A stretch of 64,000 nt of DNA from contig JBGUPU010000044.1 of the NCBI GenBank assembly GCA_045130475.1, positions 124,001 to 188,000 of the forward strand. The letters run 5' to 3'. The DNA comes from CAG-791 sp045130475 (GTDB lineage Bacteria; Bacillota; Clostridia; Lachnospirales; Lachnospiraceae). The translations under genes were made by a program, and so were the position numbers. The notes beneath the pieces were generated by a model. The model searched no databases. It was not told where the DNA came from and saw only the letters and a program-made list of their open reading frames with translations. Within the stretch, counting starts at the first letter, position 1, and each line of letters starts with the position of its first letter. Of this stretch, positions 24,414 to 33,434 are shown piece by piece.

Positions 24414-24599
24414 TTTTTCCTCCTCGCTATAATCTGTAAGATTCGCTTTACATTCACCGCCCCGGATCAGCACCGGAGACGCTTATGTCTTGTTTTATAC
24501 AGTGTTACTTTAACGATAAACAGTATACGATAAATCCAGGTTCCCGACCATGGCACGACTCACCAAAAAAAATAACCGATTCCCGTCTTCCTACTTACC

Positions 24600-24632
24600 C
24601 AAAACAAAAATGACGGCCCGAAAGCCGTCATT
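24600..24632 (-). terminator. Terminator of the DUF624 operon
   Basis: Minus strand: TGACGGC-TTTCGG-GCCGTCA, followed by TTTTTGTTTTG. Confidence 0.85.
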
Positions 24633-24642
24633 CTGTACATTT

Positions 24643-25308
24643 TCAATTGTCGTTTTCGTCAATTTGACAGGCGTCCTCATTTCCCGGCACGTTTGCCTCA
24701 ATCCTCTTAAATACAGGACTATACAGCAGTGCACAGATATATGCAGGCCCGGTGAATCCCAGCAGCACAAGCAGCGGGAGGATCGGCTTAAAAAGCAGGA
24801 CCACCAGCGGGAAAGCAATCATTGCCACCGCCATGCCGATCGTGCGGGGAAAGGAAGCGACCGTCAGCACTGCCGCGTTCCTCAGTGTCCCCAAAACAGT
24901 ATTGCTGAAACGCGCCAGCAGCGGGAATGCATACAGAAAAACCATAAAGATATAAACTCCGCCGGCAATCAGCAGGTACCGGTGCAGGGCCGGAAGCTGC
25001 AGCGAGCCGCCCGCGCCTCCTCCGGTCAGCCGCAGGTCCAGCAGAAAGACCAGTCCCGCGACCAGAAAGAGCAGCCACATGCCTGTCGCCTGCAGGAAAT
25101 TCTCCTTGAAAGATTTAAAATAGCTGCGGACGATATAGCCCTCTTCATTCCTCACCATTTTGAGCAGGACATAGTGCATTCCAGTGAAAGCCGCCCCCGC
25201 TGTAATAACAGGGACACAGCATACAAGTACCAAAAGATTCAGAATTACAAGATCTGTAATCTTTGAAAGACCTTCCATCAGCGGACTGTCCGCATTGAAA
25301 ATACGCAT
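24643..25308 (-). CDS. DUF624 (YesL-like) membrane protein
   Basis: This 221-aa protein has about five membrane helices and the DUF624/YesL opening: GLSKITDLVILNLLVLVCC, VPVITAGAAFTGMHYVLL and VRSYFKSFKENFLQATGMW. YesL-type proteins are found near carbohydrate uptake and rhamnogalacturonan genes in Firmicutes, but their biochemical role is not known. Here the gene is downstream of a repeat protein and an HD-domain protein and is followed by a good terminator. The msmK/ugpC-type ATPase gene is next, on the same strand. Confidence 0.8.
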   Translation of the reverse strand: MRIFNADSPLMEGLSKITDLVILNLLVLVCCVPVITAGAAFTGMHYVLLKMVRNEEGYIVRSYFKSFKENFLQATGMWLLFLVAGLVFLLDLRLTGGGAGGSLQLPALHRYLLIAGGVYIFMVFLYAFPLLARFSNTVLGTLRNAAVLTVASFPRTIGMAVAMIAFPLVVLLFKPILPLLVLLGFTGPAYICALLYSPVFKRIEANVPGNEDACQIDENDN

Positions 25309-25397
25309 TTACTTCTCCTGTCCGGCAGCCTCTCCGCCCTGTTCCAGGGCTTGGGCGCGATTTATTCAGTGACCTTTTCCGCAGCCTGCTCCGCGAC

Positions 25398-26147
25398 TTA
25401 CTCCGTAACCTTCTCAGCCGTCTGCTCCGTGATCTCCTTCGTGACCTTCTCGGCAGTCTGCTCCGTGACTTGCTCCGTGACCTTCTCGGCAGTCTGCTCC
25501 GTGATCTCCTTTGTGACCTTTTCCGCAGCCTTTCCGGCTTCCTCTGAAACCTTTTCCGCAGCCCGGTCCGCTATTTCCTCCGTGACCTTTTCCGCAGCCT
25601 TTCCGGTTTCCTCCCGGACTTTCTTCACGACTTCACTCGTGCTGCCGTCTTCAGCCGCATCCTGCACTTTATCGCGGATTTCTTTCGCCGCCTGCTCGAT
25701 CTTTTCCTTATTTTCTTTGCGGGTCAGAAATTCCCAGGCGCGATGCGCAAGTTTCTCGGGAGAAATCCCCAATTCATCCATTGTCCTGACCGCTTCGCGG
25801 AGTTTCTCTTTCTCCGCCTCCGTATCGATTTTGGAAAAATCTATTTCCGGCAGCCTCTCCCGGAGTTTATCCCAGATGCTGTCGTCAGCAGCCGTCTTTT
25901 CCGCTTTCATCAGGGCAGGATACTCCGTGTCCGCTAATGCGGCCTCTCCAGACTGTATGGACTGTACGGACTGCCTGACTGCTGCCTCTGCCCTTACCGC
26001 TCTGACTGCCGGTATTAACTCAACTGTTGGGTCACCCGGTCTGGCCGGGCCTGCAGCTGCCGATCCGATGGCCAGGACCATAGTAAAAGTGATGATCCGG
26101 CTTATAAGAACAGATAAGCCGCGGCGCGTCTTTTTTTGATTTCTCAT
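25398..26147 (-). CDS. Secreted protein with AEKVTE-type helical repeats
   Basis: This 249-aa protein starts with a basic signal-like helix (residues ~10-32, SVLISRIITFTMVLAIGSA). The middle is charged and helical (DDSIWDKLRERLPEIDFSK). The C-terminal ~80 residues are about six copies of an 11-12-residue amphipathic repeat with core AEKVTE. The repeats look like LEA/apolipoprotein-style helices that lie on a surface or membrane. The frame stops with TAA at 25398, but the repeat pattern continues for one more unit (VAEQAAEKVTE) to a second TAA at 25362. The first stop is a single C-to-T change from the CAA used at that repeat position. AGGAAAG lies 7 nt before the ATG. Function unknown. Confidence 0.6.
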   Translation of the reverse strand: MRNQKKTRRGLSVLISRIITFTMVLAIGSAAAGPARPGDPTVELIPAVRAVRAEAAVRQSVQSIQSGEAALADTEYPALMKAEKTAADDSIWDKLRERLPEIDFSKIDTEAEKEKLREAVRTMDELGISPEKLAHRAWEFLTRKENKEKIEQAAKEIRDKVQDAAEDGSTSEVVKKVREETGKAAEKVTEEIADRAAEKVSEEAGKAAEKVTKEITEQTAEKVTEQVTEQTAEKVTKEITEQTAEKVTE

Positions 26148-26157
26148 CTTTACTTTC

Positions 26158-26634
26158 CTAACATTCCGAACCTGTCATTCCAAATTCCCCGCAGAGTGCA
26201 GTAAACCTGGCCTGCTCCTTCTCCTTCACGGCTTTGGAGAGATCGTTCATGCAGTGATGGATCACATCCGCATCTTTGAGGGCCTCATCCATGGGACCGT
26301 CCACGATCAGCTTGTCATCATGATGATAGATGGCAGAACAGATCAGCTCCGTCTCCTCTTCATTTGTCAGCCCGAGTTCTCCAAGAATCTGTCTCGCCAG
26401 ATCCGCACCCTTATGGGCATGATCATCGTAAGAGCCGGTCTTGTAGGCATGCAGATCATGCAGCATGGCAGCCATGGAGAGAAGCTCTGCGTCCAGGCCC
26501 CGCTTCTGCGCGATCATGGTTGCCGCAAGAGACACCCCGTATAAATGCGCGATCGCGCCGGTGCGCTTGTCAGCATTCTCCATGCGGTTAATCTCTGCAT
26601 CCACATATTTCCTGAGATCTTTTAATCTTCCCAT
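26158..26634 (-). CDS. HD-domain phosphohydrolase-like protein
   Basis: This 158-aa protein has an HD domain: a first His in AIAHLYGVS, then MLHDLHAYK with the HD pair, and later ICSAIYHHDDKL. The set fits the metal-dependent phosphohydrolases of the YfbR/YedJ-like small HD group. The substrate is unknown and could be a nucleotide or a phosphorylated signal. The start is at 26634 (MGRLKDLRKY) with AAAGGAG 5 nt before; an ATG 15 nt upstream overlaps that ribosome site. It leads a probable operon with the repeat protein and the DUF624 protein. Confidence 0.8.
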   Translation of the reverse strand: MGRLKDLRKYVDAEINRMENADKRTGAIAHLYGVSLAATMIAQKRGLDAELLSMAAMLHDLHAYKTGSYDDHAHKGADLARQILGELGLTNEEETELICSAIYHHDDKLIVDGPMDEALKDADVIHHCMNDLSKAVKEKEQARFTALCGEFGMTGSEC

Positions 26635-26734
26635 GGCAGCTCCTTTCATTATTCGTTTCTATCGTTTTTCATCAAGAGGAAAGCGATCTGTATTAATTAT
26701 ACGAAAATCCGTCTAAAAAGTTACCTGTTATTTC

Positions 26735-26772
26735 AAAAAAAGCTATGGGACACGAGAAATTCCCATGTCCCA
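26735..26772 (-). terminator. Terminator of map-metG
   Basis: On the minus strand TGGGACA (26772-26766) pairs with TGTCCCA (26752-26746), followed by TAGC and T7. Confidence 0.8.
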
Positions 26773-26854
26773 CAGTATTTCCATTCCTTCTGTGATCGCG
26801 AAACCACGGTCACATGCAGGTAAAAGATTCAGCTATGCTGTTTCACGAGTTTGA

Positions 26855-28912
26855 TCAACCGATCTCACTGCCGGCGGGAATATCCTTGCCGGCCTCGGGA
26901 GTCATGAGGGCCAGGCTTCCGTCAGGCGCCTCTGCGCAGAGGATCATGCCCTCGGACATGAGGCCTGCCAGCTTGGCGGGTTTGAGGTTGGTGATGACCA
27001 TGACCTTCTTGCCTACCATCTCCTCAGGAGTGTAGTATTTGCGGATTCCGGAGACGATCTGGCGAACTTCAGATCCGATCTTTACCTGAGAGCAGAGAAG
27101 CTTTTTGGATTTCTTGACTGCCTCACAGGCAACGATCTCGCCCACCTGGAACTGGCACTTTGCAAAGTCATCAATGGTGACTTCGGGCTTCTTCTCGACT
27201 TCCGGAACGGCCTCTTCGGTCTGCTCCTGTGCGCCGCCGTCCTTTGCTGCCGCCTCAGCTGCGTCTGCTGCCGCTTCTGCCGCTGCAGCTGCGCGCTGTT
27301 TCTCCATGATGACCTCGACTTTCTTCATCACTTCCTTGGTATCAAGGCGCGCGAAGAGGATCTCAGGCTTGTCGGTGACCTGGAATTCATCGCCGTCTGC
27401 GCCGTAAGTGCCGAGGGTCTCGAAATCGCGGATCTTAGTGCCGAGCATGCGGACAGTCTTCTCCGCTGTCTCAGGCATAAAGGGGGCCAGCAGAGAGGCT
27501 CCCATGGTGATACCTTCCACCAGGTTGTAGAGGACTGTGGAGAGACGCTCCTTCTTTGCCTCGTCACGTCCCAGGATCCAGGGCTCGGTCTCGTCGATGT
27601 ATTTGTTCAGGCGCTTGAAAATAGTGAAGATCTCGGTCAGGGCGTCCGCTGCGCGGAGCTCGTCCATCTTCTTCTCTACCTTTTCATAGGCTGCTGTAAT
27701 GAGAGCCTTGAGATCCTCATCAAAAGCCTTCGCCTTCTCTGCTTCCTCGTCGGTCAGGCCTGCATAGGAACCTGTATCCTTTACTGTGCCGCCAAGATAT
27801 TTGTTGCTCATGGCGATAGTTCTGTTTACCAGGTTTCCGAGAGTGTTGGCCAAATCGGAGTTGATCCTCTCAGCAACCAGCTCCCATGTGATCACGCCGT
27901 CGTTCTCATAGGGCATCTCGTGCACGACAAAGTAGCGGACTGCGTCCACGCCGAAGATATCCACAAGGTCATCCGCATAGATGACGTTTCCCTTGGTCTT
28001 GGACATCTTTTCGCCGCCCTGCAGGAGCCAGGGATGACCGAAGACCTGTTTGGGAAGCTCAACACCGAGAGCCATCAGGAAGATAGGCCAGTAGATGGTG
28101 TGGAAACGGACGATGTCCTTGCCGATCAGGTGCAGGTCAGCAGGCCAGTATTTATCGAAAAGCGGATCGTTGTTGCCGTCCGCATCGTATCCGAGACCGG
28201 TGATGTAGTTGCTCAGCGCATCAAGCCAGACATAGACGACATGGCCGGGAGCAAAGTCCACAGGGATTCCCCAGGTGAAGGAAGAGCGGGAGACACACAG
28301 ATCCTGCAGTCCGGGCAGCAGGAAGTTGTTCATCATCTCGTTCTTGCGGGAGACAGGCTGGATAAACTCAGGATGTGTATTGATATGCTCGATCAGCCTG
28401 TCCGCATATTTTTTCATGCGGAAGAAATATGCATCCTCCTGGGCCTCATGAACCTGGCTGCCGCAGACAGGGCACTTGCCCTCCTCCTCAATCTGAGAAG
28501 GTGTATAGAAAGCCTCGCACTCCTGGCAGTACATGCCGCTGTAATGTCCGAGATAGATGTCTCCCTGGTCATAGAGCTTCTTGAAGATCTTCTGGATCTG
28601 GCGCTCGTGATCCGGATCTGTTGTGCGGATAAAACGGTCATAGGAGGTTCCCACCAGATCCCAGAGACGCTTGATCTCGCCGGCGACCTCATCGACAAAC
28701 GCCTTGGGGCTCTTGCCGGCACGTGCTGCTCTGGACTCGATCTTCTGGCCGTGCTCATCGGAACCTGTCATAAAACGGACATCAAAACCGTCCGCTCTCT
28801 TATAACGGGCAATGCAGTCTGCGAGAATGATCTCATAGGTATTGCCGATGTGCGGCTTGCCGGATGTATAGGCAATCGCAGTTGTAATGTAGTATTTCCC
28901 TTTATTTTGCAT
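26855..28912 (-). CDS. metG: Methionyl-tRNA synthetase
   Basis: This 685-aa class I synthetase charges tRNA-Met. The HIGH-type motif is PHIGNT (residues ~20-25) and the KMSKS-type loop is KMSKTKGN near residue 300. A knuckle with CQEC and CPVC (about 127-147) is the zinc site. After the anticodon-binding domain comes an Ala/Glu-rich linker (~545-575), then a C-terminal EMAPII/Arc1p-like tRNA-binding domain (FAKCQFQVGEIVACE, ITNLKPAKLAGLMSEGM). Length and order are normal for bacterial MetG of the fused type. It follows map by 84 bp. No T-box leader is visible in that gap, so it is probably expressed with map. Confidence 0.97.
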   Translation of the reverse strand: MQNKGKYYITTAIAYTSGKPHIGNTYEIILADCIARYKRADGFDVRFMTGSDEHGQKIESRAARAGKSPKAFVDEVAGEIKRLWDLVGTSYDRFIRTTDPDHERQIQKIFKKLYDQGDIYLGHYSGMYCQECEAFYTPSQIEEEGKCPVCGSQVHEAQEDAYFFRMKKYADRLIEHINTHPEFIQPVSRKNEMMNNFLLPGLQDLCVSRSSFTWGIPVDFAPGHVVYVWLDALSNYITGLGYDADGNNDPLFDKYWPADLHLIGKDIVRFHTIYWPIFLMALGVELPKQVFGHPWLLQGGEKMSKTKGNVIYADDLVDIFGVDAVRYFVVHEMPYENDGVITWELVAERINSDLANTLGNLVNRTIAMSNKYLGGTVKDTGSYAGLTDEEAEKAKAFDEDLKALITAAYEKVEKKMDELRAADALTEIFTIFKRLNKYIDETEPWILGRDEAKKERLSTVLYNLVEGITMGASLLAPFMPETAEKTVRMLGTKIRDFETLGTYGADGDEFQVTDKPEILFARLDTKEVMKKVEVIMEKQRAAAAAEAAADAAEAAAKDGGAQEQTEEAVPEVEKKPEVTIDDFAKCQFQVGEIVACEAVKKSKKLLCSQVKIGSEVRQIVSGIRKYYTPEEMVGKKVMVITNLKPAKLAGLMSEGMILCAEAPDGSLALMTPEAGKDIPAGSEIG

Positions 28913-28996
28913 AACTGTATTCCTCCCTCTTCGGAAGCACCGCTGTTATTCCAGCGTCTTCCGAAAAAAATTGATCAAATCCTGCCGGCGTCTACC

Positions 28997-29884
28997 CTAC
29001 CAGCACAGAACTTCGGCTCCCTTCTCTGTCACCAGTACCTGAATTTCCCACTGGGCGGAGGGTTTGCCGTCCTGCGTATAGATTGTCCATCCGTTTTGTG
29101 CATCCTGGAAGATCCTGTCAGTTCCCATATTGACCATGGGCTCGATGGTGAATACCATGCCGGGCACCATGAGCATTTCCGTCCCGGGCTCAGATACATA
29201 ACTGACAAAAGGATCCTCGTGGAATTCAAGGCCGATGCCGTGGCCGCCGATCTCGCGGACAACAGAGTATCCGTTCTCTACAGCGTGTGCATGCACCTTG
29301 CTGCCCATATCCCCGAGATAAGTCCAGGGGATCACGTTCTCAAGGCCGATCTGGACGCACTCCTTTGTCACGTCGACCAGCCTCTTCTTTTCAGGGGAGA
29401 CCTCTCCGATGCAGAACATGCGGGAAGAATCGGAGAAATATCCGTTCAATATGGTCGAGCAGTCGACATTGACAATATCGCCGTCTTTCAAAATATGCTT
29501 TGTGTCCGGAATGCCATGGCACACCTCCTCATTGATGGAAGTGCAGACACTCTTGGGGAAGCCTTCATAATGGAGAGGTGCAGGAATGCCGCCCATATTG
29601 ACAGTGGTCTCGTATACGATCCGGTCAATATCTTCAGTGGGCATACCGGCCCCGATCTCTTTTGTGACCGCATCAAGACACGCCATATTGATCTCTGCGC
29701 TCTTCTTGATCCCGTCCACGTGCTCCTGCGTCTTGAGCAGGCTATGGTCCGGAACGATCGCACCTGCCAGCTGATACTGTCTGAGCTTCTCATCAAAGCG
29801 CATGTGGCAGGCTTTATATTTTCGCCCGCTGCCGCACCAGCATGGATCGTTTCGCTCCATTTTATGCTTTCCCAAATGAATCAT
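28997..29884 (-). CDS. map: Methionine aminopeptidase with SEC-C zinc motif
   Basis: It removes the initiator Met from new proteins. Of 295 aa, the N-terminal ~25 residues hold a SEC-C type zinc motif (NDPCWCGSGRKYKACH), an extension common in Clostridia map genes. The catalytic domain carries the two-metal ligands: Asp pair in VNVDCSTILNGYFSDSS, His in GGHGIGLEFHEDP, Glu in FTIEPM, and Glu in WEIQVLV. It is type I by size. AGAGG precedes the ATG at 29884; an internal ATG at 29860 just before NDPC is possible. It leads the map-metG pair. Confidence 0.95.
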   Translation of the reverse strand: MIHLGKHKMERNDPCWCGSGRKYKACHMRFDEKLRQYQLAGAIVPDHSLLKTQEHVDGIKKSAEINMACLDAVTKEIGAGMPTEDIDRIVYETTVNMGGIPAPLHYEGFPKSVCTSINEEVCHGIPDTKHILKDGDIVNVDCSTILNGYFSDSSRMFCIGEVSPEKKRLVDVTKECVQIGLENVIPWTYLGDMGSKVHAHAVENGYSVVREIGGHGIGLEFHEDPFVSYVSEPGTEMLMVPGMVFTIEPMVNMGTDRIFQDAQNGWTIYTQDGKPSAQWEIQVLVTEKGAEVLCW

Positions 29885-29983
29885 TGTATGAATTCCTCTC
29901 TATAGAAGTATTTCTCATTTATACAGACAACTTATAGGATACCATTTTCATCTCAAACCGTCTACCTTCGATTTTATAAAGGG

Positions 29984-30017
29984 TAAATAAAAAGAACCGG
30001 GGCGGATTCCCCGGTTC
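29984..30017 (-). terminator. Terminator after the 174-aa gene
   Basis: Minus strand GAACCGGGG-AATCCG-CCCCGGTTC, followed by TTTTTATTTACC. It ends the signal-peptidase transcript. Confidence 0.88.
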
Positions 30018-30094
30018 ACTTGGTATCGCTCATAGATATCTGTTCAGGATTCGATCGCGGATCTTTATGTTTCAACATCATTCCCGATCGATCA

Positions 30095-30619
30095 TCAATC
30101 CCAGGATGGAAGGTCTTCTGCGGCCTCCGGTTCATTTACCTCTTCCTCAAGCGCACTGTCAATAAGCCGGATCAATTCCCAGGCTGAACGGAAGAAAACC
30201 GTCTTGTTCTTCTCAACCCAGGTCACTTTGCCCTGCATACTGCTGTTCTGTCTGTGTTGTACCCGAACGATGAACGATCCTAAATCACCACGCTTGTTCA
30301 GGAGTTCCTGATCATCCATTACTTTCTCCCTTTTCTTAAAACGATCATTCAAGCGAAGCTGCCTGCCCGCCCGGCTGTTCCCGTCATGTGCGGTCTTTTT
30401 AGCATCAGCAAAGGACCTTACATTATTGCCGGGGTGTGGAAAATGAATACTGTCAAACAGTTCCTCCATTTCAAAAAGAAGCTGGTCTTCGTTCTCAAAA
30501 ACAATCGGTTTTCTGCTGTAAAGATGGTAAAACCGGCCTTTGGGCGTATGTCCCGGGCAGTGGTCCACACAGAGGATAATCCCATTGGGCGTGCCGATAT
30601 AAATCTGTGAATCATTCAT
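30095..30619 (-). CDS. Hypothetical protein, 174 aa
   Basis: It has two parts. Residues ~1-80 are alpha/beta (QIYIGTPNGIILCVDHC, KGRFYHLYSRKPIVFEN, LFEMEELFDSIHFPHP). Residues ~100-170 are a second globular part (RGDLGSFIVRVQHRQNSSM, GKVTWVEKNKTVFFRSAWEL), with an acidic tail. A basic linker joins them. There is no signal peptide or membrane segment, so it is cytosolic, and the family is not recognised. It follows the SipW-like peptidase by 38 bp and ends at a strong terminator, which suggests a role in the surface-fibre system, perhaps regulatory. ATG 30619 is used; GGAGG lies 14 nt upstream and overlaps a GTG alternative at 30634. Confidence 0.6.
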   Translation of the reverse strand: MNDSQIYIGTPNGIILCVDHCPGHTPKGRFYHLYSRKPIVFENEDQLLFEMEELFDSIHFPHPGNNVRSFADAKKTAHDGNSRAGRQLRLNDRFKKREKVMDDQELLNKRGDLGSFIVRVQHRQNSSMQGKVTWVEKNKTVFFRSAWELIRLIDSALEEEVNEPEAAEDLPSWD

Positions 30620-30657
30620 AGGTAATCTGCACACCTCCTTCCCATGAAAACCCGTTC

Positions 30658-31302
30658 CTACTGTTTCTGTTCCTCCTGCCGCTTTTTCATAGCCTCAGCC
30701 AGGATCCTTTCCCGTTCGAGATCTTCCTGCCGCTCATATTCCAGAGCATCGCGGAACCTTCCGCCCAGAATATTCAGCAAGGCTCCGCAGGCTGCAAAGC
30801 AGACCATGCAGATTCGCCCAAAAGTACTGCCGAACAGAATCAACAGCTGTCCGAGAATCGGGATGTGCCTTACAACAATTCCAATCAGGTCCTTGTAAGG
30901 AACTTCACTCATATCTTCACCGTCATTCGCATCTCCTTTTGTCGTGAAGGTACCTTCAACGACTTTATTCTGCGTTACACGGTGCATGATAACACTGTCT
31001 CCGCTGTGAAAAGCAATAATATCTCCCGAATAAATGTCAGAAGGGTCTATTTCCTTGACATAAATAATGCTGCCTACAGGAATGGTAGGTTCCATTGATC
31101 CGCTGACAACATTGTAAACTTCATAGCCCATGAAGTTCGGAATTGTAAGCGGAAGTGCAGCTGCTATGACGACCAGAAGCATCAGTGTGCCGATTACATT
31201 ACACAGCGCAGGCACATAGATCAACAGCCCCGCTTTTTTCCGGGGAGTACTGTTCTCATTAACTGATGTCGTATTTTTGTTATTCGAACGCTTTTTTGCC
31301 AT
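30658..31302 (-). CDS. sipW: SipW-like signal peptidase I
   Basis: This 214-aa membrane peptidase has the catalytic Ser in VVSGSMEPTI. The second catalytic residue is His rather than Lys (SVIMHRV), as in the SipW/archaeal/ER branch of S26. Membrane helices flank the catalytic domain (LMLLVVIAAALPLTI and a C-terminal one around IPILGQLLILFG). SipW in Bacillus processes TasA-type fibre proteins. Two TasA/camelysin-like proteins are encoded 2-4 kb upstream in the same direction, so they are the natural substrates. The start at 31302 (MAKKRSNN) is used. An upstream terminator (31386-31417) suggests a partly separate transcript. Confidence 0.88.
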   Translation of the reverse strand: MAKKRSNNKNTTSVNENSTPRKKAGLLIYVPALCNVIGTLMLLVVIAAALPLTIPNFMGYEVYNVVSGSMEPTIPVGSIIYVKEIDPSDIYSGDIIAFHSGDSVIMHRVTQNKVVEGTFTTKGDANDGEDMSEVPYKDLIGIVVRHIPILGQLLILFGSTFGRICMVCFAACGALLNILGGRFRDALEYERQEDLERERILAEAMKKRQEEQKQ

Positions 31303-31385
31303 TATTCCATTTCTACCCGTTTTCAGCTGCTTTGGACATGATCCTGTACAGGACTCTATCCTTACCGATATCAAATTACTTTTTA

Positions 31386-31417
31386 GATAAAAATCCCGCA
31401 GCCGCCGGCTGCGGGAT
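31386..31417 (-). terminator. Terminator of the sortase/surface protein operon
   Basis: Minus strand ATCCCGCAGCC-GGC-GGCTGCGGGAT, followed by TTTTATC. It separates the surface operon from the signal peptidase gene; read-through is possible. Confidence 0.85.
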
Positions 31418-31525
31418 ACTATGCCTGATTTACCGGAATCTGCAAATCTGCTTTTTCCTGATATACCGGTTCAATATTTTGCACATCTTACTTTAAAATC
31501 TGCTTAGAATACCGGAAGTGCTCAA

Positions 31526-32617
31526 TCACTCCTCATTCTCAGAACGAAGTCTTCTAAAGAAGAACCATCCGGCTGCAGCGACAGCCATAACAGCCACTAC
31601 GCCAAGGATCATCTTTGTTGAACCGGACATGCCCTGTGCACGAACCACACCCTGGGCCTCACGATTGATGACTTCTTCGCTGTTCTCTTCAACAGCGGTC
31701 TCATCAGCATCCGTGTACTCTACGAGAGGAGTTTCCACTTCATCGACATCCACGATTTCAACAGGGCCGTTCTTGAGGGTATTGACCGCGCCATTGCTGG
31801 CAAGCATTGTGCCCTCGCCGACACTGAGGGAAGATCCGGATGCCTTTGTGCCTGTGCTAGCAGTAGAAGTGCTGCTGCCTGTGGAAGTGCCGGAGCCGTT
31901 GGAGCTGCTGCCGGAAGAAGCTGCAGCGCCGCCGGACTTGCTGGCTGTGCTCTTCTTGCTTGTGCTCTTAGTTGTCACGGAATTGGTTTTTACGGACTTG
32001 CTGTTTACTGCAACCGATTCATCATCCGCATCGATATAATAAAATGTCCAAACGTTTTTGGCGGGATCTGCAGCAAGTGTACCGGTAATATTCTCATACT
32101 GAGGAACATAACCTTCAATGTACAGATAGGCAACCGCGGGCTTATCGCCGACATTTCCATGATAGGTGCGGGATTCCATCAGTTCAGCGCCTGAGGCATA
32201 ATCAACATAGTTGATCGTATACTCAACATCGCTGCCCTTTACACCATAAGCAACAACGAGATCAATATCCTGATCTACCGTAAAGGCCGGATTGATCAGA
32301 TTATTGGTTGTATTATTGTCTCTTCCGGCTTCACGAAGGCCTCTGACATAATACTTATCCGTGTCAGATGCAGCCCTTGAACCATAATCAAAATCAGAAG
32401 CACTCCAGCTATAGCCGGGTTCAACGACCTTGACAATGGGATCTTTGCCGCCGTCGACGGTTCCCTTATCACCGGGGAAAATGCGCACTGTGTAGGAATA
32501 TGTTGCATCAGCTGCAAAAGCAGGTATTGCAAGTGCTGCAATCATACAAACTGCGATCAGAACTGCTCCGACACGCATGAAGAAATTTCTGCGTTCCATT
32601 TTCTTCATTCTTCTCAT
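31526..32617 (-). CDS. Membrane-anchored MucBP-domain surface protein
   Basis: This 363-aa protein has a signal peptide (RVGAVLIAVCMIAALAIPAF, cleavage after AFA). A beta-rich N-terminal part is followed by a MucBP-like repeat (EYTINYVDYASGAELME, EGYVPQYENITGTLAAD). A ~75-residue Ser/Thr/Gly-rich stalk, an acidic stretch, and a C-terminal membrane helix with RRLRSENEE complete it. No LPXTG precedes the helix (the boundary reads GMSGSTKM), so it is membrane-anchored unless the sortase accepts an unusual motif. Its ATG overlaps the stop of the upstream gene (ATGA) with GGAGG before it, so the two are translationally coupled. Last gene of the sortase operon. Confidence 0.75.
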   Translation of the reverse strand: MRRMKKMERRNFFMRVGAVLIAVCMIAALAIPAFAADATYSYTVRIFPGDKGTVDGGKDPIVKVVEPGYSWSASDFDYGSRAASDTDKYYVRGLREAGRDNNTTNNLINPAFTVDQDIDLVVAYGVKGSDVEYTINYVDYASGAELMESRTYHGNVGDKPAVAYLYIEGYVPQYENITGTLAADPAKNVWTFYYIDADDESVAVNSKSVKTNSVTTKSTSKKSTASKSGGAAASSGSSSNGSGTSTGSSTSTASTGTKASGSSLSVGEGTMLASNGAVNTLKNGPVEIVDVDEVETPLVEYTDADETAVEENSEEVINREAQGVVRAQGMSGSTKMILGVVAVMAVAAAGWFFFRRLRSENEE

Positions 32618-33411
32618 GCCTTGCCTCCTCTCTGTCTGCGTCTCTCACGCAGGCTGTAGAATGCGAGGAGAAGAAGCGCCAGACCGCTGACTGCTGCTGC
32701 GATCAGATAGGGAACATAATTTGTGTAGTCACCTGTCTTAACCTTGGGCTTCCTGGGCTTGCCGGGCTTATCGGGCTTCGGCGGCGGATCGCCGTGGAAA
32801 CCGGGCTCACGGAGCTCAACAGCAAACTGCATCTGCAGCTCAGCAAGTGTATCCTGGTAATCATTGCCCTGTGTCTCGCCATCCAGCGCCACACGGAGTG
32901 TCAGGACACCGCCTTCATCCGTATTCAGAGTATCGAGATAGAACCATTCGTCCAGAGCATCTGTGGCTTCATGCAGGCCTTCTCCGGCTGCACTGACATT
33001 GTCACCGCCGACAATCTCACTGGAGAAAAGGGTTTTCTCTTCACCTGTCTCATTGTTTGTGTAAGACAGAATGTAGGTGTAGGCACCGCCCGAAAGAGCG
33101 GCTGCATCACGTGTGTCTTCAAGAGTCTTAAGAACTTCGTTGGTCATATACCAGTCAACAGTGTTCTCATTCTCATTCTTTATTTCGATCGCGATATCCG
33201 TATAATCGCCGGGCTGCATGCCTGCAAACTGATTATACATATCGGATGTCTTGAAGTTGCTGGTCAGCTTTTCGCCTGTCGTAAATGTGCAGTAATAGTC
33301 ACCGAGCGCAGGAACAAGATCAGCCATCGCTGAGATGGACATTGCCAGGACAAGGATGAGGGCTGTCAATGCGGGCAGGAGAATTTTTTTCATACTTTTA
33401 CGTCTCTTCAT
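32614..33411 (-). CDS. Surface protein with VKTGD sorting-like tail
   Basis: This 265-aa protein has a signal peptide (ILLPALTALILVLAMSISAM), a folded domain (YCTFTTGEKLTSNFKTSDMY, YTDIAIEIKNENENTVDWYM) that recalls secreted pilus or TasA-like beta sandwiches, and a Pro/Lys-rich stalk (DPPPKPDKPGKPRKPK). The C-terminus is VKTGDYTNYVPYLI followed by a hydrophobic helix and RERRRQRGG. This is the layout of a cell-wall sorting signal, with VKTG in place of LPXTG. The class C sortase of the same operon may recognise it. GGAGG lies 11 nt before the ATG; the stop overlaps the next start. Confidence 0.75.
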   Translation of the reverse strand: MKRRKSMKKILLPALTALILVLAMSISAMADLVPALGDYYCTFTTGEKLTSNFKTSDMYNQFAGMQPGDYTDIAIEIKNENENTVDWYMTNEVLKTLEDTRDAAALSGGAYTYILSYTNNETGEEKTLFSSEIVGGDNVSAAGEGLHEATDALDEWFYLDTLNTDEGGVLTLRVALDGETQGNDYQDTLAELQMQFAVELREPGFHGDPPPKPDKPGKPRKPKVKTGDYTNYVPYLIAAAVSGLALLLLAFYSLRERRRQRGGKA

Positions 33412-33434
33412 CTGTAAAAATTCCTCCTTTCCCC

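Noticed and set aside
28913..28996. T-box or other leader before metG
   Set aside because: Only 84 bp separate map from metG and no T-box sequence or specifier loop was seen.
27920..29905. 661-aa + strand frame opposite metG and map
   Set aside because: It spans two verified genes on the other strand and their gap, and has no domain of its own.
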